64,000 bases of DNA from Halomonas sp. SpR8 (GCF_031010195.1 NZ_JAUAMC010000003.1:310001-374000); one strand, 5' to 3'. Numbered from the stretch's first letter, positions 1 through 9,834 are shown. A program made the numbers and translations. The notes: generated from the sequence alone by a model not told the origin.

Positions 1-1
1 G

Positions 2-544
2 GATGAGCTCGACCAGCTATCAGATGCCAATGCCTTGTTAGATCGCGAAATCACCCGTACTCCTGATGACACCGCGCTACTCTATATGCGCGCCATGCGC
101 CGCTGGGAAGCGGGAGATATAGCGGGCATGGAGCAGGATTTACGCCAAGTACTGAGCACCGACCCAAATAATGCCGAAGCACTCAATGCGTTAGGCTACA
201 CCCTGGCCGATCTGAACGTGCCGGGGCGCTTGGAAGAGGCCTTCGACCTGATTGAGCGCGCCTACGAAGCCGATCCTGATAATCCGGCCGTACTCGACAG
301 CATGGGGTGGATCTATTTTCGGCTAGGTCAGCCGGAAGAAGCACTTGGCTGGCTTGAAAGCGCCTATACGCAATTGCCCGATCAGGAAGTGGCCGCCCAT
401 CTGGCAGAAGTACTGCAGGCGCTAGGGCGCAATGAAGAGGCGCGCCAATTGATCCAGCAAATTATGCTGCGCACAGACCAGCATCCGATGATTGATGACT
501 TGCTTGAGCGCTTCCCTGAACTAACCCCTTCACAAACACCCTAA
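2..544 (+). CDS. TPR-repeat protein, C-terminal part (5' end outside window)
   Basis: The reading frame is open from the first bases of the window, so the start lies upstream and only the last 181 residues are visible. The visible part is helical with tetratricopeptide repeats; recognisable TPR cores are the NALGYTLADL and DSMGWIYFRLG segments, each followed by the usual acidic D-P-N-turn spacing. TPR repeats bind peptides or partner proteins. A large TPR protein directly before lolB is a common arrangement in Pseudomonas-like gammaproteobacteria, where the full protein is several hundred residues and probably exported. The partner is unknown. About 100 bp separate it from lolB on the same strand. 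Confidence 0.8.
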   Translation, partial: DELDQLSDANALLDREITRTPDDTALLYMRAMRRWEAGDIAGMEQDLRQVLSTDPNNAEALNALGYTLADLNVPGRLEEAFDLIERAYEADPDNPAVLDSMGWIYFRLGQPEEALGWLESAYTQLPDQEVAAHLAEVLQALGRNEEARQLIQQIMLRTDQHPMIDDLLERFPELTPSQTP

Positions 545-646
545 CCGTCACCTTCTAAATGAAAGGATAGTTATTAATAGGGTCGCGATTAATAATGCTA
601 CCCTGACTTATTAATCGTTCATTCTTCTCTAACATGGAGCCTGTTT

Positions 647-1297
647 ATGCTGACACTGACGTCTATCTCTTCTTCGCGCTGGACACTTTCACCCTCGTCC
701 GCGCGCCTTTGGCTTGCGGGCCTTACCATTCTTTTACTCGCTGGGTGTGCCTCCCAGGGCCCCATGGATGAAAGTGGCCGCCAAGCTGGCCAGTGGGAAC
801 GTCAACAAGCGGATGTAGAAGCATTTGATACCTGGACACTCGTCGGCAAAGCAGGTCTACGTACGCCCGAAGAGAACGTCAGTGCTAACCTCGACTGGAA
901 TCAGACCCCTCACTATTTCCGCATGCTGATCAGCGGACCTTTTGGCGGCGGACGCAACGTACTGGAAGGACGCGAAGGGCGCTTTTCACTCTCCAATAGC
1001 GACGGTCGCTTTGAAGCAGAAACGCCTGAAGCCTTGATGGAAGAGCAGCTTGGCTGGGCACTGCCTGTCAGCGCTATGCCGGAATGGGTACGTGGCCTAC
1101 CCGGTGAAAATGATAGTTACCAGTTAGAAACCGATGAACTTGGCTTCCCAAGCCACCTATCTCAAGATGGCTGGGAAATCGACTACCGCGACTGGGAGAA
1201 AGTGGAAGATATGTGGCTGCCCCGCCGTCTCGTCATGAACTACGACGATGTTCGCATCACGCTAGTGGTTAATCAGTGGCAAGCCAACGACGAGTAA
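647..1297 (+). CDS. lolB: Outer-membrane lipoprotein LolB
   Basis: LolB receives lipoproteins from the periplasmic carrier LolA and inserts them into the inner leaflet of the outer membrane. The 216-residue product has an N-terminal signal with a hydrophobic run ending in the lipobox LAGC, so the mature protein starts at the cysteine near residue 34. The body shows LolB-type features: a W-x-L-x-GK-x-GLRTP opening strand, the NLDWNQ segment and a C-terminal W-x-x-DYRDW segment. The length matches the family (about 200). A GGAG ribosome site lies before the ATG. It precedes ispE by 29 bp, the usual lolB-ispE order in gammaproteobacteria. Confidence 0.9.
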   Translation: MLTLTSISSSRWTLSPSSARLWLAGLTILLLAGCASQGPMDESGRQAGQWERQQADVEAFDTWTLVGKAGLRTPEENVSANLDWNQTPHYFRMLISGPFGGGRNVLEGREGRFSLSNSDGRFEAETPEALMEEQLGWALPVSAMPEWVRGLPGENDSYQLETDELGFPSHLSQDGWEIDYRDWEKVEDMWLPRRLVMNYDDVRITLVVNQWQANDE

Positions 1298-1326
1298 GGC
1301 AAACAAAAAGTAAGGTAACCGTTGCG

Positions 1327-2181
1327 ATGGATGCGCCGTCAACACTCCCCTCACCGGCCAAGCTTAACCGCATGCTGCATATCGTGGGCCGTCGTGAAGA
1401 CGGCTACCACTCATTGCAAACGCTATTTCAGTTCATTGATCTCTGCGACTATCTCTCCTTCACGCCACGTAATGACGGCGAGATTCACTTAATCAGTGAT
1501 GTTAAAGGCGTTAGCCACGATGACAATCTGGTCGTACGCGCCGCGCACCTTTTGCAGCGCCAATGCAACACCCATTTAGGTGTCACGCTGGCTATCGATA
1601 AGCAACTACCCATGGGCGGCGGCTTGGGCGGCGGCAGTTCTAATGCTGCCACCGTCTTGGTAGGACTGAATCACCTGTGGCAGCTCAACCTATCGCTTGA
1701 TGAATTAGCCCACCTGGGGCTGGAACTTGGCGCCGATGTGCCTGTTTTTGTCCACGGCCATAGCGCCTGGGCCGAAGGCGTTGGCGAGCAGCTCACGGCG
1801 GTCACGCTCGATACTCCCTGGTTCGTGATTATTCACCCTGGGATTAGCGTCTCTACGCCTGGGGTCTTCCAAGACCCGCAATTGACACGTGACAGCCGCC
1901 CCATTACTATGGCGCGCGCACTGCAGGGGGGAGCGTCGGAGTGGCGCAACGATTGTGAAGCCGTGGTGAAAGAACGCTATCCGCCCATTGCGGAAGCGCT
2001 TTTTTGGCTCGCACAGCATGCACCTAGTCGGCTTACCGGCACGGGCGCTTGTTTGTTTGCTGCCTTTGAGACGCAGCAAGCAGCACAGGCAATCGCGCAA
2101 TTAGCAGGGCAACGTTGGCCGACATGGGTAGCACGCGGACTCAATACCTCTCCCTTACATGATGCTCTAGGCTATTATTAG
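1327..2181 (+). CDS. ispE: 4-diphosphocytidyl-2-C-methyl-D-erythritol kinase
   Basis: IspE phosphorylates CDP-methylerythritol with ATP in the MEP pathway to isoprenoid precursors. It is a GHMP kinase: the N-terminal substrate segment SPAKLNRMLHIVGRREDGYH is present, as is the ATP-binding glycine/serine loop GGGLGGGSSNAATV and a C-terminal LTGTGACLFA motif. The chosen ATG gives 284 residues, the usual length. The frame is open further up to a GTG at 1276 overlapping lolB, but that would add 17 basic residues that do not look like the family, so the ATG is preferred. An AAGG site lies about 11 bp before it. A tRNA-Gln gene follows. Confidence 0.93.
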   Translation: MDAPSTLPSPAKLNRMLHIVGRREDGYHSLQTLFQFIDLCDYLSFTPRNDGEIHLISDVKGVSHDDNLVVRAAHLLQRQCNTHLGVTLAIDKQLPMGGGLGGGSSNAATVLVGLNHLWQLNLSLDELAHLGLELGADVPVFVHGHSAWAEGVGEQLTAVTLDTPWFVIIHPGISVSTPGVFQDPQLTRDSRPITMARALQGGASEWRNDCEAVVKERYPPIAEALFWLAQHAPSRLTGTGACLFAAFETQQAAQAIAQLAGQRWPTWVARGLNTSPLHDALGYY

Positions 2182-2230
2182 TCCTGCTCTGGGCAGTTGA
2201 AAACGCCGGGCCGTCGTAATAGGCCTTTGT

Positions 2231-2305
2231 TGGGGTATCGCCAAGTGGTAAGGCACCGGTTTTTGGTATCGGCATTCCCAGGTTCGAATCCTGGTACCCC
2301 AGCCA
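2231..2305 (+). tRNA. tRNA-Gln (anticodon TTG)
   Basis: A 75-nt cloverleaf including encoded CCA. The acceptor arm TGGGGTA pairs with TACCCCA, the T arm carries GGTTCGAATCC, and the anticodon loop is TTTTGGT with anticodon TTG. It sits between ispE and prs, the conserved gammaproteobacterial position. No convincing separate promoter was found just upstream, so it may be read through from ispE. Confidence 0.96.
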
Positions 2306-2381
2306 ATTAATTTTGCAAATTTGGCCTACGTATGACCTGCGTTTTCTCCCCTGATTCTCAACACTGCAAAGGTGGCTGCAC

Positions 2382-3323
2382 GTGTCAAAATTGATGGTTT
2401 TCGCCGGGAATGCTAATCCGGCACTCGCTCAAAAAATTGCCGAAAGCTTAGACAGCCGTATGGGTAACGCTACGGTAGGTCAATTCAGCGACGGCGAAAT
2501 CGCAGTCGAGATCAATGAGAACGTGCGCGGTAAGGATGTCTTCATCCTGCAGTCCACCTGTGCACCGACAAACGACAATTTAATGGAGCTGATCCTGATG
2601 GTCGACGCCTTGCGGCGCGCCTCGGCAGCTCGTATTACTGCCGTATTGCCGTATTTTGGCTATGCACGGCAGGATCGCCGAGTGCGTTCCGCACGCGTCC
2701 CCATCTCCGCCAAAGTCGTTGCCGACATGATGGTGAAAGCGGGCGTTGACCGCGTGATGACTATGGATCTACACGCCGATCAGATCCAAGGCTTCTTTGA
2801 TGTCCCTGTCGACAACGTCTACGGCTCCCCCATTCTGCTGGATGATATTGAACGTCAGAACTACAGCGACCTTGTCGTCGTTTCCCCTGACGTTGGCGGT
2901 GTGGTGCGTGCTCGCGCTATCGCCAAACAGCTAAATGCCGATCTAGCCATTATTGATAAGCGTCGCCCCCAGGCTAACCAAGCCCAGGTGATGCATATTA
3001 TCGGTGAAATTGAAGGTAGAACCTGTGTCGTGGTCGACGACATGATCGATACCGCTGGCACCTTGTGCAAAGCCGGTGAAGCGCTAAAAGAGCACGGCGC
3101 CAAGCGCGTAGTGGCCTATGCGACTCACCCGATTCTTTCGGGCCCGGCGGTCGACAACATTACCAACTCCGTACTGGATGAAGTGGTGGTGACCGACACC
3201 ATCCCGCTATCTGACGTTGCACGCCGTAGCGGAAAAATTCGCCAGTTGAGCGTTGCCGGCCTGATCGCGGAAGCGATTCGCAGGGTTAGCAACGAAGAAT
3301 CTGTCAGCGCGATGTTCCATTAA
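2382..3323 (+). CDS. prs: Ribose-phosphate pyrophosphokinase
   Basis: Prs makes PRPP from ribose 5-phosphate and ATP, feeding purine, pyrimidine, NAD, histidine and tryptophan synthesis. The 313 residues cover both phosphoribosyltransferase-like halves: the [14 protein letters not shown] opening, the flexible-loop region [10 protein letters not shown], the metal-site segment [12 protein letters not shown], and the PRPP loop [14 protein letters not shown]. Length and motifs match the bacterial class I enzyme. Translation starts at a GTG preceded by an AAAGGTGG ribosome site; the next in-frame ATG would remove the conserved N-terminus. It is 98 bp upstream of rplY in the conserved order prs-rplY-pth-ychF. 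Confidence 0.97.
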   Translation: MSKLMVFAGNANPALAQKIAESLDSRMGNATVGQFSDGEIAVEINENVRGKDVFILQSTCAPTNDNLMELILMVDALRRASAARITAVLPYFGYARQDRRVRSARVPISAKVVADMMVKAGVDRVMTMDLHADQIQGFFDVPVDNVYGSPILLDDIERQNYSDLVVVSPDVGGVVRARAIAKQLNADLAIIDKRRPQANQAQVMHIIGEIEGRTCVVVDDMIDTAGTLCKAGEALKEHGAKRVVAYATHPILSGPAVDNITNSVLDEVVVTDTIPLSDVARRSGKIRQLSVAGLIAEAIRRVSNEESVSAMFH

Positions 3324-3421
3324 ACGCCTGACGATATAGCCCCCCTTTTGGGGCCCTGGAAACGTCGCCTGTCTGGTCGCGGTCGGCGGCGTCTTCCTTA
3401 CTTAAACTAAGAGGCAATTCC

Positions 3422-4081
3422 ATGTCTGATTTTATCTTGAAAGCCAGCGTTCGTAACGACCTGGGGAAAGGTGCGAGCCGCCGCCTGCGTCGTGCGAACC
3501 AGCAAGTACCTGCCGTGGTATACGGTGGCGAGAAAGGCGCACAGTCTATCTCTGTAGAAAAAACCGCTTTCTACAAAGCGATTGAAGACGAATCCTTCTT
3601 CTCCTCGGTCATCAAACTGATGATCGAAGGTAAAGAAGAGCAAGTGGTTGTCCGTGATCTGCAGCGTCACCCGTTCAAGCCGCTGCTGACCCACGCCGAC
3701 TTTCTGCGCGTTGATGCAACCCACGAAATCACCATGAACGTACCGCTGCACGTGACCGGCGAAGAGGCGTGTGTCGGCATCAAAGATCAAGGTGGTGAAC
3801 TGCACGTACTGGCCAACGAAGTTGCGATCAGCTGCTTGCCGAAAGACCTGCCTGACTATTTGGAAATTGACATCTCTGCTGTTGAACTTGGCACCACTCT
3901 GCACCTGTCTGATCTCACCCTGCCGGCCGGCGTCACGTCTGTTGACCTGTCCCACGGCGAAGAGCACGACAACGCCATTCTTAGCGTCACCAAAAAGAAA
4001 GAACGTCTTGAAGAAGATGAAGACGGTGACAGCGAAAGCGAAAACAAAGGTGAAGGTGAAGAAGATTCCAGCGCCGAGTAA
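3422..4081 (+). CDS. rplY: 50S ribosomal protein L25 (CTC/TL5 long form)
   Basis: L25 binds 5S rRNA in the large ribosomal subunit. This is the long CTC form of 219 residues: an N-terminal L25 domain (about 1-95, with the [20 protein letters not shown] 5S-binding segment) followed by the beta-rich TL5 C-terminal domain. The last 25 or so residues form a very acidic low-complexity tail of Glu, Asp and Ser with a few Lys and Gly, longer than in many homologues and in keeping with a halophilic proteome. AGAGG lies 8 bp before the ATG. A strong terminator follows at 4149-4180, separating it from pth. Confidence 0.95.
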   Translation: MSDFILKASVRNDLGKGASRRLRRANQQVPAVVYGGEKGAQSISVEKTAFYKAIEDESFFSSVIKLMIEGKEEQVVVRDLQRHPFKPLLTHADFLRVDATHEITMNVPLHVTGEEACVGIKDQGGELHVLANEVAISCLPKDLPDYLEIDISAVELGTTLHLSDLTLPAGVTSVDLSHGEEHDNAILSVTKKKERLEEDEDGDSESENKGEGEEDSSAE

Positions 4082-4148
4082 TCACGCTGCTAAGCATCCT
4101 ACTAACGGAGCCACGCCTACATGGCTCTTGTGTTGCTAGAATGATGTT

Positions 4149-4180
4149 AAAATCAAGCGCCTCGGCGCTTGATTTTTTTT
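4149..4180 (+). terminator. Intrinsic terminator after rplY
   Basis: A hairpin with arms AAATCAAGCGC and GCGCTTGATTT closed by a CTCG loop is followed by a run of eight T. This is a textbook rho-independent terminator ending the prs-rplY transcript before pth. Confidence 0.9.
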
Positions 4181-4258
4181 GCGTCCAGCGCTGAAGCAAC
4201 GTCGACCATATCTTCTGGATGATGTTGGTCGCCCAGAAACTGTTTGTGAGGTGGGAAG

Positions 4259-4846
4259 ATGAGCCAGGTCATGGCCATTATTGGATTAGGTAACCCAGGT
4301 GCCGAGTATGACGCAACGCGCCATAACGCTGGTTTCTGGTTGGTGGACGCCATTGCGCGCAGCGCCCATACCGAGCTGCGTCCGGAAAAGAAGTTTTTCG
4401 GCCACTACGCCAAAGTGCGCCTAGGCGACCACGAACTACACTTACTCAACCCCGCCACCTTTATGAATCGCAGTGGCGCTGCGGTCGCAGCGCTCGCTCA
4501 GTTCTTCAAGCTGACACCCGAAAATTTGCTGGTCGCCCACGATGAGCTTGACCTCCCCCCCGGCCAGGCACGCTATAAAACCGGCGGCGGTCACGGTGGT
4601 CATAATGGACTACGCGACATTATCAGCGCACTAGGCGATCAAAAACAGTTCCATCGCCTACGGATCGGCATTGGCCACCCTGGTGAGGCGCGCCAAGTGA
4701 CCAATTATGTATTAGGCCGGCCTGGCAAAACCGATCAAGAGGCCATCGTTCGCGCCCTGGATGAGTGCGTCGTGACGCTGCCGCTAGCACTTGCAGGCAA
4801 CTGGGCCAAAGCCATGAATCAGTTACACAGCCTGAAGCCAGAATAG
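4259..4846 (+). CDS. pth: Peptidyl-tRNA hydrolase
   Basis: Pth releases peptides from prematurely dropped peptidyl-tRNA so that the tRNA can be recycled. The 195-residue protein has the family hallmarks: IIGLGNPGAEYDATRHNAGFW with the catalytic His of RHNAGF, FMNRSG, the catalytic Asp in HDELDLPPG, and GGGHGGHNGLRDI. Length is typical. A GAGGTGGGAAG ribosome site precedes the ATG. It follows the rplY terminator by about 80 bp and precedes ychF, as in many gammaproteobacteria. Confidence 0.97.
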   Translation: MSQVMAIIGLGNPGAEYDATRHNAGFWLVDAIARSAHTELRPEKKFFGHYAKVRLGDHELHLLNPATFMNRSGAAVAALAQFFKLTPENLLVAHDELDLPPGQARYKTGGGHGGHNGLRDIISALGDQKQFHRLRIGIGHPGEARQVTNYVLGRPGKTDQEAIVRALDECVVTLPLALAGNWAKAMNQLHSLKPE

Positions 4847-4948
4847 AGGCCGTCCAGCACTGGCTAATGACGCCGGTAGCTGACGTCTAGCACATCTCGT
4901 AGAATGGCGGTTATTTCACGCCTACCACCTTATTCTCAGGAACATTTT

Positions 4949-6040
4949 ATGGGTTTCAATTGCGGCATCGTCGGCCTGCCTAACGTCGGCAAGTCCACAC
5001 TCTTTAATGCACTGACGAAGTCGGGCATAGATGCAGAAAACTTCCCCTTCTGCACCATCGAACCGAACGTTGGTATCGTCCCGATGCCCGATCCGCGCCT
5101 CGATAAGCTCGCTGAGATCGTCAAGCCGCAAAAAGTGTTGCCGACCACCATGGAGTTCGTCGACATTGCCGGCTTGGTGGCGGGAGCTTCCAAAGGCGAA
5201 GGCTTAGGCAATAAGTTCCTGGCCAACATTCGCGAAACCCAGGCAATTGCTCATGTGGTGCGCTGCTTCGATAACGACAACGTTATCCATGTTGCCAATC
5301 AGGTCGACCCGCGCGCCGATATCGAAACGATCAATTTAGAATTGGCACTGGCTGACCTCGATACCGTCGAAAAAGCCAGCCAGCGCCTAGTTCGCTCGGT
5401 TAAAGGCGGCGATAAAGATGCCATTGCGACTAAGGCTATTCTTGATCGTATTCAGCCCCACGTTGCGGAAGGTCTGCCGCTGCGTAGCTTTGGCCTGAGC
5501 GAAGAAGAGCAACGTCAGGTCAAGAGCTTTGGCTTTTTAACCTTGAAGCCGACCATGTACATCGCTAACGTCAATGAAGACGGTTTCGAGAACAATCCTT
5601 ACCTGGATATTGTTAATGAAATCGCCGCCGAGGAAGGCGCGCTAGTAGTGCCGGTGTGTAATCAGTTGGAAGCCGAAATCGCTGAGCTAGACGACGAAGA
5701 GCGCTCCATGTTCTTAAGCGAGATGGGCATGGAAGAGCCCGGCCTTGATCGCGTTATTCGTGCAGGTTATTCACTGCTGGGTCTGCAAACCTACTTCACC
5801 GCCGGTGTTAAAGAAGTTCGCGCTTGGACAGTCAAAGAGGGCGCGACCGCTCCTGAAGCAGCAGGTGTTATCCATACCGACTTCCAGAAAGGCTTTATCC
5901 GCGCTGAAGTCGTGGCCTATGACGATTTTGTCTCGCTAAATGGCGAGCAAGGCGCTAAAGATGCCGGCAAGTGGCGCTTGGAGGGCAAGGAGTACATTGT
6001 TAAAGACGGCGATGTAGTTCATTTTCGCTTTAATGTGTAA
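4949..6040 (+). CDS. ychF: Redox-regulated ribosome-associated ATPase YchF/OLA1
   Basis: YchF is an Obg-family P-loop NTPase that prefers ATP over GTP and associates with ribosomes; it is linked to stress responses. The start at [17 protein letters not shown] matches the E. coli protein and gives exactly 363 residues; an upstream in-frame ATG at 4904 would add 15 unrelated residues. Motifs: P-loop GLPNVGKS (about 8-15), switch [19 protein letters not shown], the ATP-selecting NVNED in the NKxD position, and the C-terminal TGS domain ending in [12 protein letters not shown]. It is the last gene of the conserved prs-pth-ychF cluster. Confidence 0.97.
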   Translation: MGFNCGIVGLPNVGKSTLFNALTKSGIDAENFPFCTIEPNVGIVPMPDPRLDKLAEIVKPQKVLPTTMEFVDIAGLVAGASKGEGLGNKFLANIRETQAIAHVVRCFDNDNVIHVANQVDPRADIETINLELALADLDTVEKASQRLVRSVKGGDKDAIATKAILDRIQPHVAEGLPLRSFGLSEEEQRQVKSFGFLTLKPTMYIANVNEDGFENNPYLDIVNEIAAEEGALVVPVCNQLEAEIAELDDEERSMFLSEMGMEEPGLDRVIRAGYSLLGLQTYFTAGVKEVRAWTVKEGATAPEAAGVIHTDFQKGFIRAEVVAYDDFVSLNGEQGAKDAGKWRLEGKEYIVKDGDVVHFRFNV

Positions 6041-6072
6041 GCTGCTGCTTATGCATAGACGGCAATAAAACA

Positions 6073-6101
6073 TTGACCACTGGGGCCTTTGTCAGTATCA
6101 T
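6073..6101 (+). promoter_or_regulatory. Sigma70-type promoter for tRNA-Met
   Basis: A TTGACC -35 (6073-6078) and TATCAT -10 (6096-6101) are separated by 17 bp, ending 15 bp before the mature tRNA 5' end. The segment after the -10 is C-rich (TCGCCCCCG), the kind of discriminator seen at stringently controlled stable-RNA promoters. Confidence 0.75.
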
Positions 6102-6116
6102 TCGCCCCCGTTGAAA

Positions 6117-6193
6117 GGCTACGTAGCTCAGCTGGTTAGAGCACATCACTCATAATGATGGGGTCCCCTGTTCAAATCAGGGCGTAGCCACCA
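6117..6193 (+). tRNA. tRNA-Met (elongator, anticodon CAT)
   Basis: A 77-nt gene including CCA. GGCTACG pairs with CGTAGCC in the acceptor stem, the anticodon loop is CTCATAA with CAT, and the overall sequence closely resembles the E. coli elongator tRNA-Met. The perfect first acceptor pair (G-C) argues against an initiator tRNA, which normally has an unpaired first base. The T arm is slightly atypical, with TTCAAAT instead of TTCGAAT. Confidence 0.95.
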
Positions 6194-6203
6194 AAGCTTA
6201 TTG

Positions 6204-6235
6204 AAAAGCCCGCTGACGCTGTCAGCGGGCTTTTT
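6204..6235 (+). terminator. Bidirectional terminator between tRNA-Met and apeB
   Basis: Arms AAAAGCCCGCTGAC and GTCAGCGGGCTTTTT flank a GCT loop. Flanking A and T runs allow it to end both the tRNA-Met transcript and the convergent aminopeptidase transcript. Confidence 0.9.
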
Positions 6236-6255
6236 CGTTTCTAAATCATTTACCG

Positions 6256-7575
6256 CTAACTCAAGGAAGGACGGTTTAAAAACAGCGTTAGCGCGCGGGT
6301 CAGGTAATCGACATCTCTCGAACCCGCTGTCTCCCGAATCGAGTGCATCGCCCACTGGGGAACCCCGACGTCAATAGTCGGCACGCCTAACTCCGTCGCA
6401 GTAATCGGGCCAATCGTGCTTCCGCAGCCCATATCTGCCCGCGTCACAAACGACTGCACTGGCACGTCCGCTTCGCGGCACACATCGCGAAACAGCGCGC
6501 CCGTGACGCTATTGGTGGCATAGCGCTGGCTAGCATTTATCTTGATCACCGGACCGCCGTTTATCGCCGGACCGTGGCGCTCATCGTGCTTATCGCGAAA
6601 ATTAGGGTGCAGCGCATGAGCGTTGTCACACGAGATCATCAGCGACGACTGAATCAGTTGAATCAGCGACTCCTCACTGCCCTTTTTACCGCCTTTGCCG
6701 CCTACCTGGCTATTGATGCGCTTTAACACATCTGCCAAAAACGGCCCTTGGGCACCGCAAGCGCTGGCACTGCCGACCTCCTCATGGTCATTAGCGACCA
6801 GCAAAGCGCCTTGGCTGCCATCGCAATCCAACAGCGCTTCCAAACCAATGAAGCAGGAAAGCAGGTTATCTAACCGGGCGCTCGCCACCAGCTCTTGCTT
6901 GACGCCAACCAGTGATGGGGGCTGAACATCGTAAAAGCCCAACTCGAAATCCACCACTTCAACGCCATCCAGGCTGTGCTGCTCTTTTAACCACTGCGTC
7001 ACCAAGTCGGCCAACGTCGCCGCCTCGCTCTGCATCAACACCGGCGCCATTTGCGCCTGCGGGTTAATCTGACGGCCACTGTTCACGTCACGATCAAGGT
7101 GAATCGCCAAGCTCGGCACCATGGCAATCGCCCGGTCGACATTGAGCAGCACGCTCTCTAAGCGGCCATCGGCATGGCGCACATGCACCCGCCCTGCCAA
7201 CCCCAGGTCACGATCAAACCACGGTGCCAATAAAACACCGCCATATACCTGCACACCTAACTGAAGCCAGCCAGCTGAGTGCTGAGCCGCATTGGGCTTT
7301 AAGTGTAGCCCAGGGCTATCGGTGTGGGCACCGATCATGCGTAGTGCTGCTAATTCAGACGCCGGCAACTGAAACGCGATAATCGCTGAATCATTACGGG
7401 TAACGTAGTAGCGTTTTCCTGGGGTAAGCTGCCAGTTCGCCGTCTCTTCCAGCCGCTGAAAACCGGCTTGCTCTAACCGCGCGGCCATATTAAGCGCGGC
7501 GTGCCACGGGGTCGGCGATTGGCGCAGAAAATCGCATAGACGCGTTAAACGTTCAGCGTTGAAAGTCTCGGACAT
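6256..7575 (-). CDS. apeB: M18-family aspartyl aminopeptidase
   Basis: This cytoplasmic metallopeptidase of family M18 removes N-terminal residues, typically acidic ones, from peptides. The 439 residues carry the M18 motifs: zinc ligand segment GAHTDSPGL (His84, Asp86), NDHEEVGS with catalytic Glu and zinc ligand, the NAHALHPNFRDKHDERHGP segment, the MGCGSTIGP loop and the C-terminal VPQWAMHSIRE with the last His ligand. Length fits family members of about 430. AGGA lies 5-8 bp before the ATG. It is convergent with tRNA-Met and divergent from prc. Confidence 0.93.
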   Translation of the reverse strand: MSETFNAERLTRLCDFLRQSPTPWHAALNMAARLEQAGFQRLEETANWQLTPGKRYYVTRNDSAIIAFQLPASELAALRMIGAHTDSPGLHLKPNAAQHSAGWLQLGVQVYGGVLLAPWFDRDLGLAGRVHVRHADGRLESVLLNVDRAIAMVPSLAIHLDRDVNSGRQINPQAQMAPVLMQSEAATLADLVTQWLKEQHSLDGVEVVDFELGFYDVQPPSLVGVKQELVASARLDNLLSCFIGLEALLDCDGSQGALLVANDHEEVGSASACGAQGPFLADVLKRINSQVGGKGGKKGSEESLIQLIQSSLMISCDNAHALHPNFRDKHDERHGPAINGGPVIKINASQRYATNSVTGALFRDVCREADVPVQSFVTRADMGCGSTIGPITATELGVPTIDVGVPQWAMHSIRETAGSRDVDYLTRALTLFLNRPSLS

Positions 7576-7713
7576 GGAATTCCTCGTAACAGTAATGATT
7601 GAGTCTCATCGCGCAGGTGACCTGCTACAATACTCCCTCGACCTACACAACTCATGGGTCATATGCGGGTCTAGGGAAGAATGAGTGTACACAAATCCGG
7701 GAGAGCTTGACTG

Positions 7714-9834
7714 ATGAGCTTGTTTGCAACGCTTTCGCGTTCGGTCGCCCTGGCTGTCATGCTGGTTGTTACCAGCCCAGCCGCCTTCGCGCAACTTGAA
7801 CCGACCGATGAACAACGCCAGGCGGCAGTGGAAATTGCGGATTCGCTCCGCTACGGCCACTATGCTGATATTACTTTTGACGACGCGTGGTCGCAGGACG
7901 CTTTCCAACGCTACCTGGACATTCTGGACGGCCAGCGCGCCTACCTGCTGCGCAGCGACATCGAGCCCTATCGCCACTTAGAGACGGGCATGGCAGACGC
8001 CCTTTTCAATGGCGAGCTGGATGATGCGTTTAAACTCTACAACACCTTCAGCGACCGGCAGCGGGCCCGCCTTGAGTCACTGCTCGCGCAGCTTGATGAA
8101 GGCCTTGATTTTGACTTTGATAGCAATGAGCGCTTGGAAATTGATCGTGAAGAGGCACCCTGGGCAACCCGACAAAGCGAACTCGACGAGTTGTGGCGCA
8201 AGCGGCTTAAAAATGACGCGCTAACACTCGCCCTGACCGACCAGGATAACGAGCAGATTGAAACCAATCTGCGCCAGCGCTACGAAGGCCAACTGACGCG
8301 GCTGGAGCAAACTGAGTCTGAAGACGTGTTTGGCGTGTTGATGGCAGCCGTTACCAGCAGCATTGATCCGCACACCGGCTATCTCTCCCCGCGCCAGGGA
8401 GAATCGTTTGATATCCAGATGAGCCTCTCCCTTGAAGGCATTGGTGCCCTGCTGCAATCGGACGGCGAGTACGTAAAAGTTTCCAGCTTAGTCCCCGGCG
8501 GCCCGGCGGAACGTGCCGGGGTATTGGAACCTGCTGACCGGATCATCGCCGTGGGGCAAGAAGATGGCGAGATGGTCAATGTGGTCGGCATGCGTCTGGA
8601 TAACGTCGTGGATCTGATTCGTGGCCCTAAAGGCTCCATCGTCCGGCTGGATGTAGTACCTGCTCAAGCGGTCGATATGACTCGCTCGCAGACCGTTGAG
8701 ATCACTCGCGACACCGTCAGCCTTGAAGACCAAGCCGCCCACAGCGAAGTGATTGAAGTTGAACGCGACGGCGAACCGCATCGTCTTGGGGTAATTAATG
8801 TACCAACGTTTTATGTCGATTTTGACGCCTGGCAAGCAGGCGAAGAGGAGTATCGCAGCACCACACGTGATGTTGCCAAGGAAATAGAAAGCCTTAAAGA
8901 AGAAGGTGTGGAAGGCATCGTACTGGATTTACGTAACAACGGCGGCGGCGCGCTGCAGGAAGCCAACTCGCTGATTGGCTTGTTTATTGATCGCGGCCCT
9001 ACAGTACAAGTACGCGATGCCCAGGGCCGCATCCAGCTTTATGGCGACAGCGAAGCGGGTACGCTCTATGACGGCCCGTTAGGCGTATTGGTGAACCGTC
9101 TCTCCGCCTCCGCCTCAGAAATTTTCGCCGGCGCTATTCAAGACTACGGTCGTGGCCTAGTGCTAGGCACACCGACCTTCGGTAAAGGCACCGTCCAGAC
9201 ACTTAACGAGCTCAGCCATGGGCAGATTAAACTGACCCGCGCCAAGTTCTATCGCATCTCTGGTGACAGCACCCAGAACCGTGGCGTTGAGCCGGATATC
9301 CACTTTCCCAGCCTGATTGATCCCGAGCGCATCGGTGAAAGCAGCCTGGATAACGCGCTAGAGTGGGATACCGTTCAAAATGTTCAGTATCGCCGCTACG
9401 GCGAGCCGGAAACAGTGCTGGACAAACTTATTGCCCACCACGATGCGCGCGCCGAGAACAATCCCAACTTCCGCTATCTGGAGCGCCAGTCAACCCTGGC
9501 GCGCCAGTTACGTGAACAGCACACCAGCGTGAGCCTAAATCGCGAACAGCGGAAGCGTGAAATGGAAGCTCAAGAAGCGGAACAGCTATCCTTGGAAAAC
9601 CAACGCCGTCGTGCGCTGGGCCTAGAAGAGCTGGACGAATGGATGGACGCCCGATCAGAGGGCACTGATGGAGTACCCGAAGGGGTAGAAGGCGAAGAAA
9701 CCACGCAAGACAGTGAAGACGAAAAAGGAGAAGATGAAGCACTGGCCGTCGATCGCGCTTATGTGCTTGAATCGACTGAAATCCTGCTCGACTACGCCCA
9801 CCTACAAAGTGCACAGCGTATGGCGAGATACTAA
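7714..9834 (+). CDS. prc: Periplasmic tail-specific C-terminal processing protease Prc/Tsp
   Basis: Prc degrades ssrA-tagged and other periplasmic proteins from the C-terminus and trims peptidoglycan hydrolases. The 706-residue product begins with a signal peptide ending AAFA before QLEP. A PDZ domain follows around residues 230-330 (SLEGIGALLQ, LVPGGPAERAG). The S41 protease core holds the Ser-Lys dyad: the middle Ser of SASASEIF (Ser466) and Lys491 in TFGKGTVQT, 25 residues apart as in E. coli. The C-terminal DUF3340-like region is rich in Glu and Gln, with an acidic insert around residues 650-680. It is divergent from apeB and convergent with the LtrA genes. Confidence 0.95.
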   Translation: MSLFATLSRSVALAVMLVVTSPAAFAQLEPTDEQRQAAVEIADSLRYGHYADITFDDAWSQDAFQRYLDILDGQRAYLLRSDIEPYRHLETGMADALFNGELDDAFKLYNTFSDRQRARLESLLAQLDEGLDFDFDSNERLEIDREEAPWATRQSELDELWRKRLKNDALTLALTDQDNEQIETNLRQRYEGQLTRLEQTESEDVFGVLMAAVTSSIDPHTGYLSPRQGESFDIQMSLSLEGIGALLQSDGEYVKVSSLVPGGPAERAGVLEPADRIIAVGQEDGEMVNVVGMRLDNVVDLIRGPKGSIVRLDVVPAQAVDMTRSQTVEITRDTVSLEDQAAHSEVIEVERDGEPHRLGVINVPTFYVDFDAWQAGEEEYRSTTRDVAKEIESLKEEGVEGIVLDLRNNGGGALQEANSLIGLFIDRGPTVQVRDAQGRIQLYGDSEAGTLYDGPLGVLVNRLSASASEIFAGAIQDYGRGLVLGTPTFGKGTVQTLNELSHGQIKLTRAKFYRISGDSTQNRGVEPDIHFPSLIDPERIGESSLDNALEWDTVQNVQYRRYGEPETVLDKLIAHHDARAENNPNFRYLERQSTLARQLREQHTSVSLNREQRKREMEAQEAEQLSLENQRRRALGLEELDEWMDARSEGTDGVPEGVEGEETTQDSEDEKGEDEALAVDRAYVLESTEILLDYAHLQSAQRMARY

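Noticed and set aside
1705..2100. Long reverse-strand frame inside ispE
   Set aside because: It lies fully within a clear ispE gene, has no ribosome site and encodes an unlikely composition rich in Arg and Cys.
2197..2222. Possible promoter before tRNA-Gln (TTGAAA and TAATAG)
   Set aside because: The spacing is only 14 bp and the start would fall within a base or two of the mature tRNA end.
3340..3362. Possible terminator between prs and rplY (CCCC-TTTT-GGGG)
   Set aside because: The short stem is not followed by a T run.
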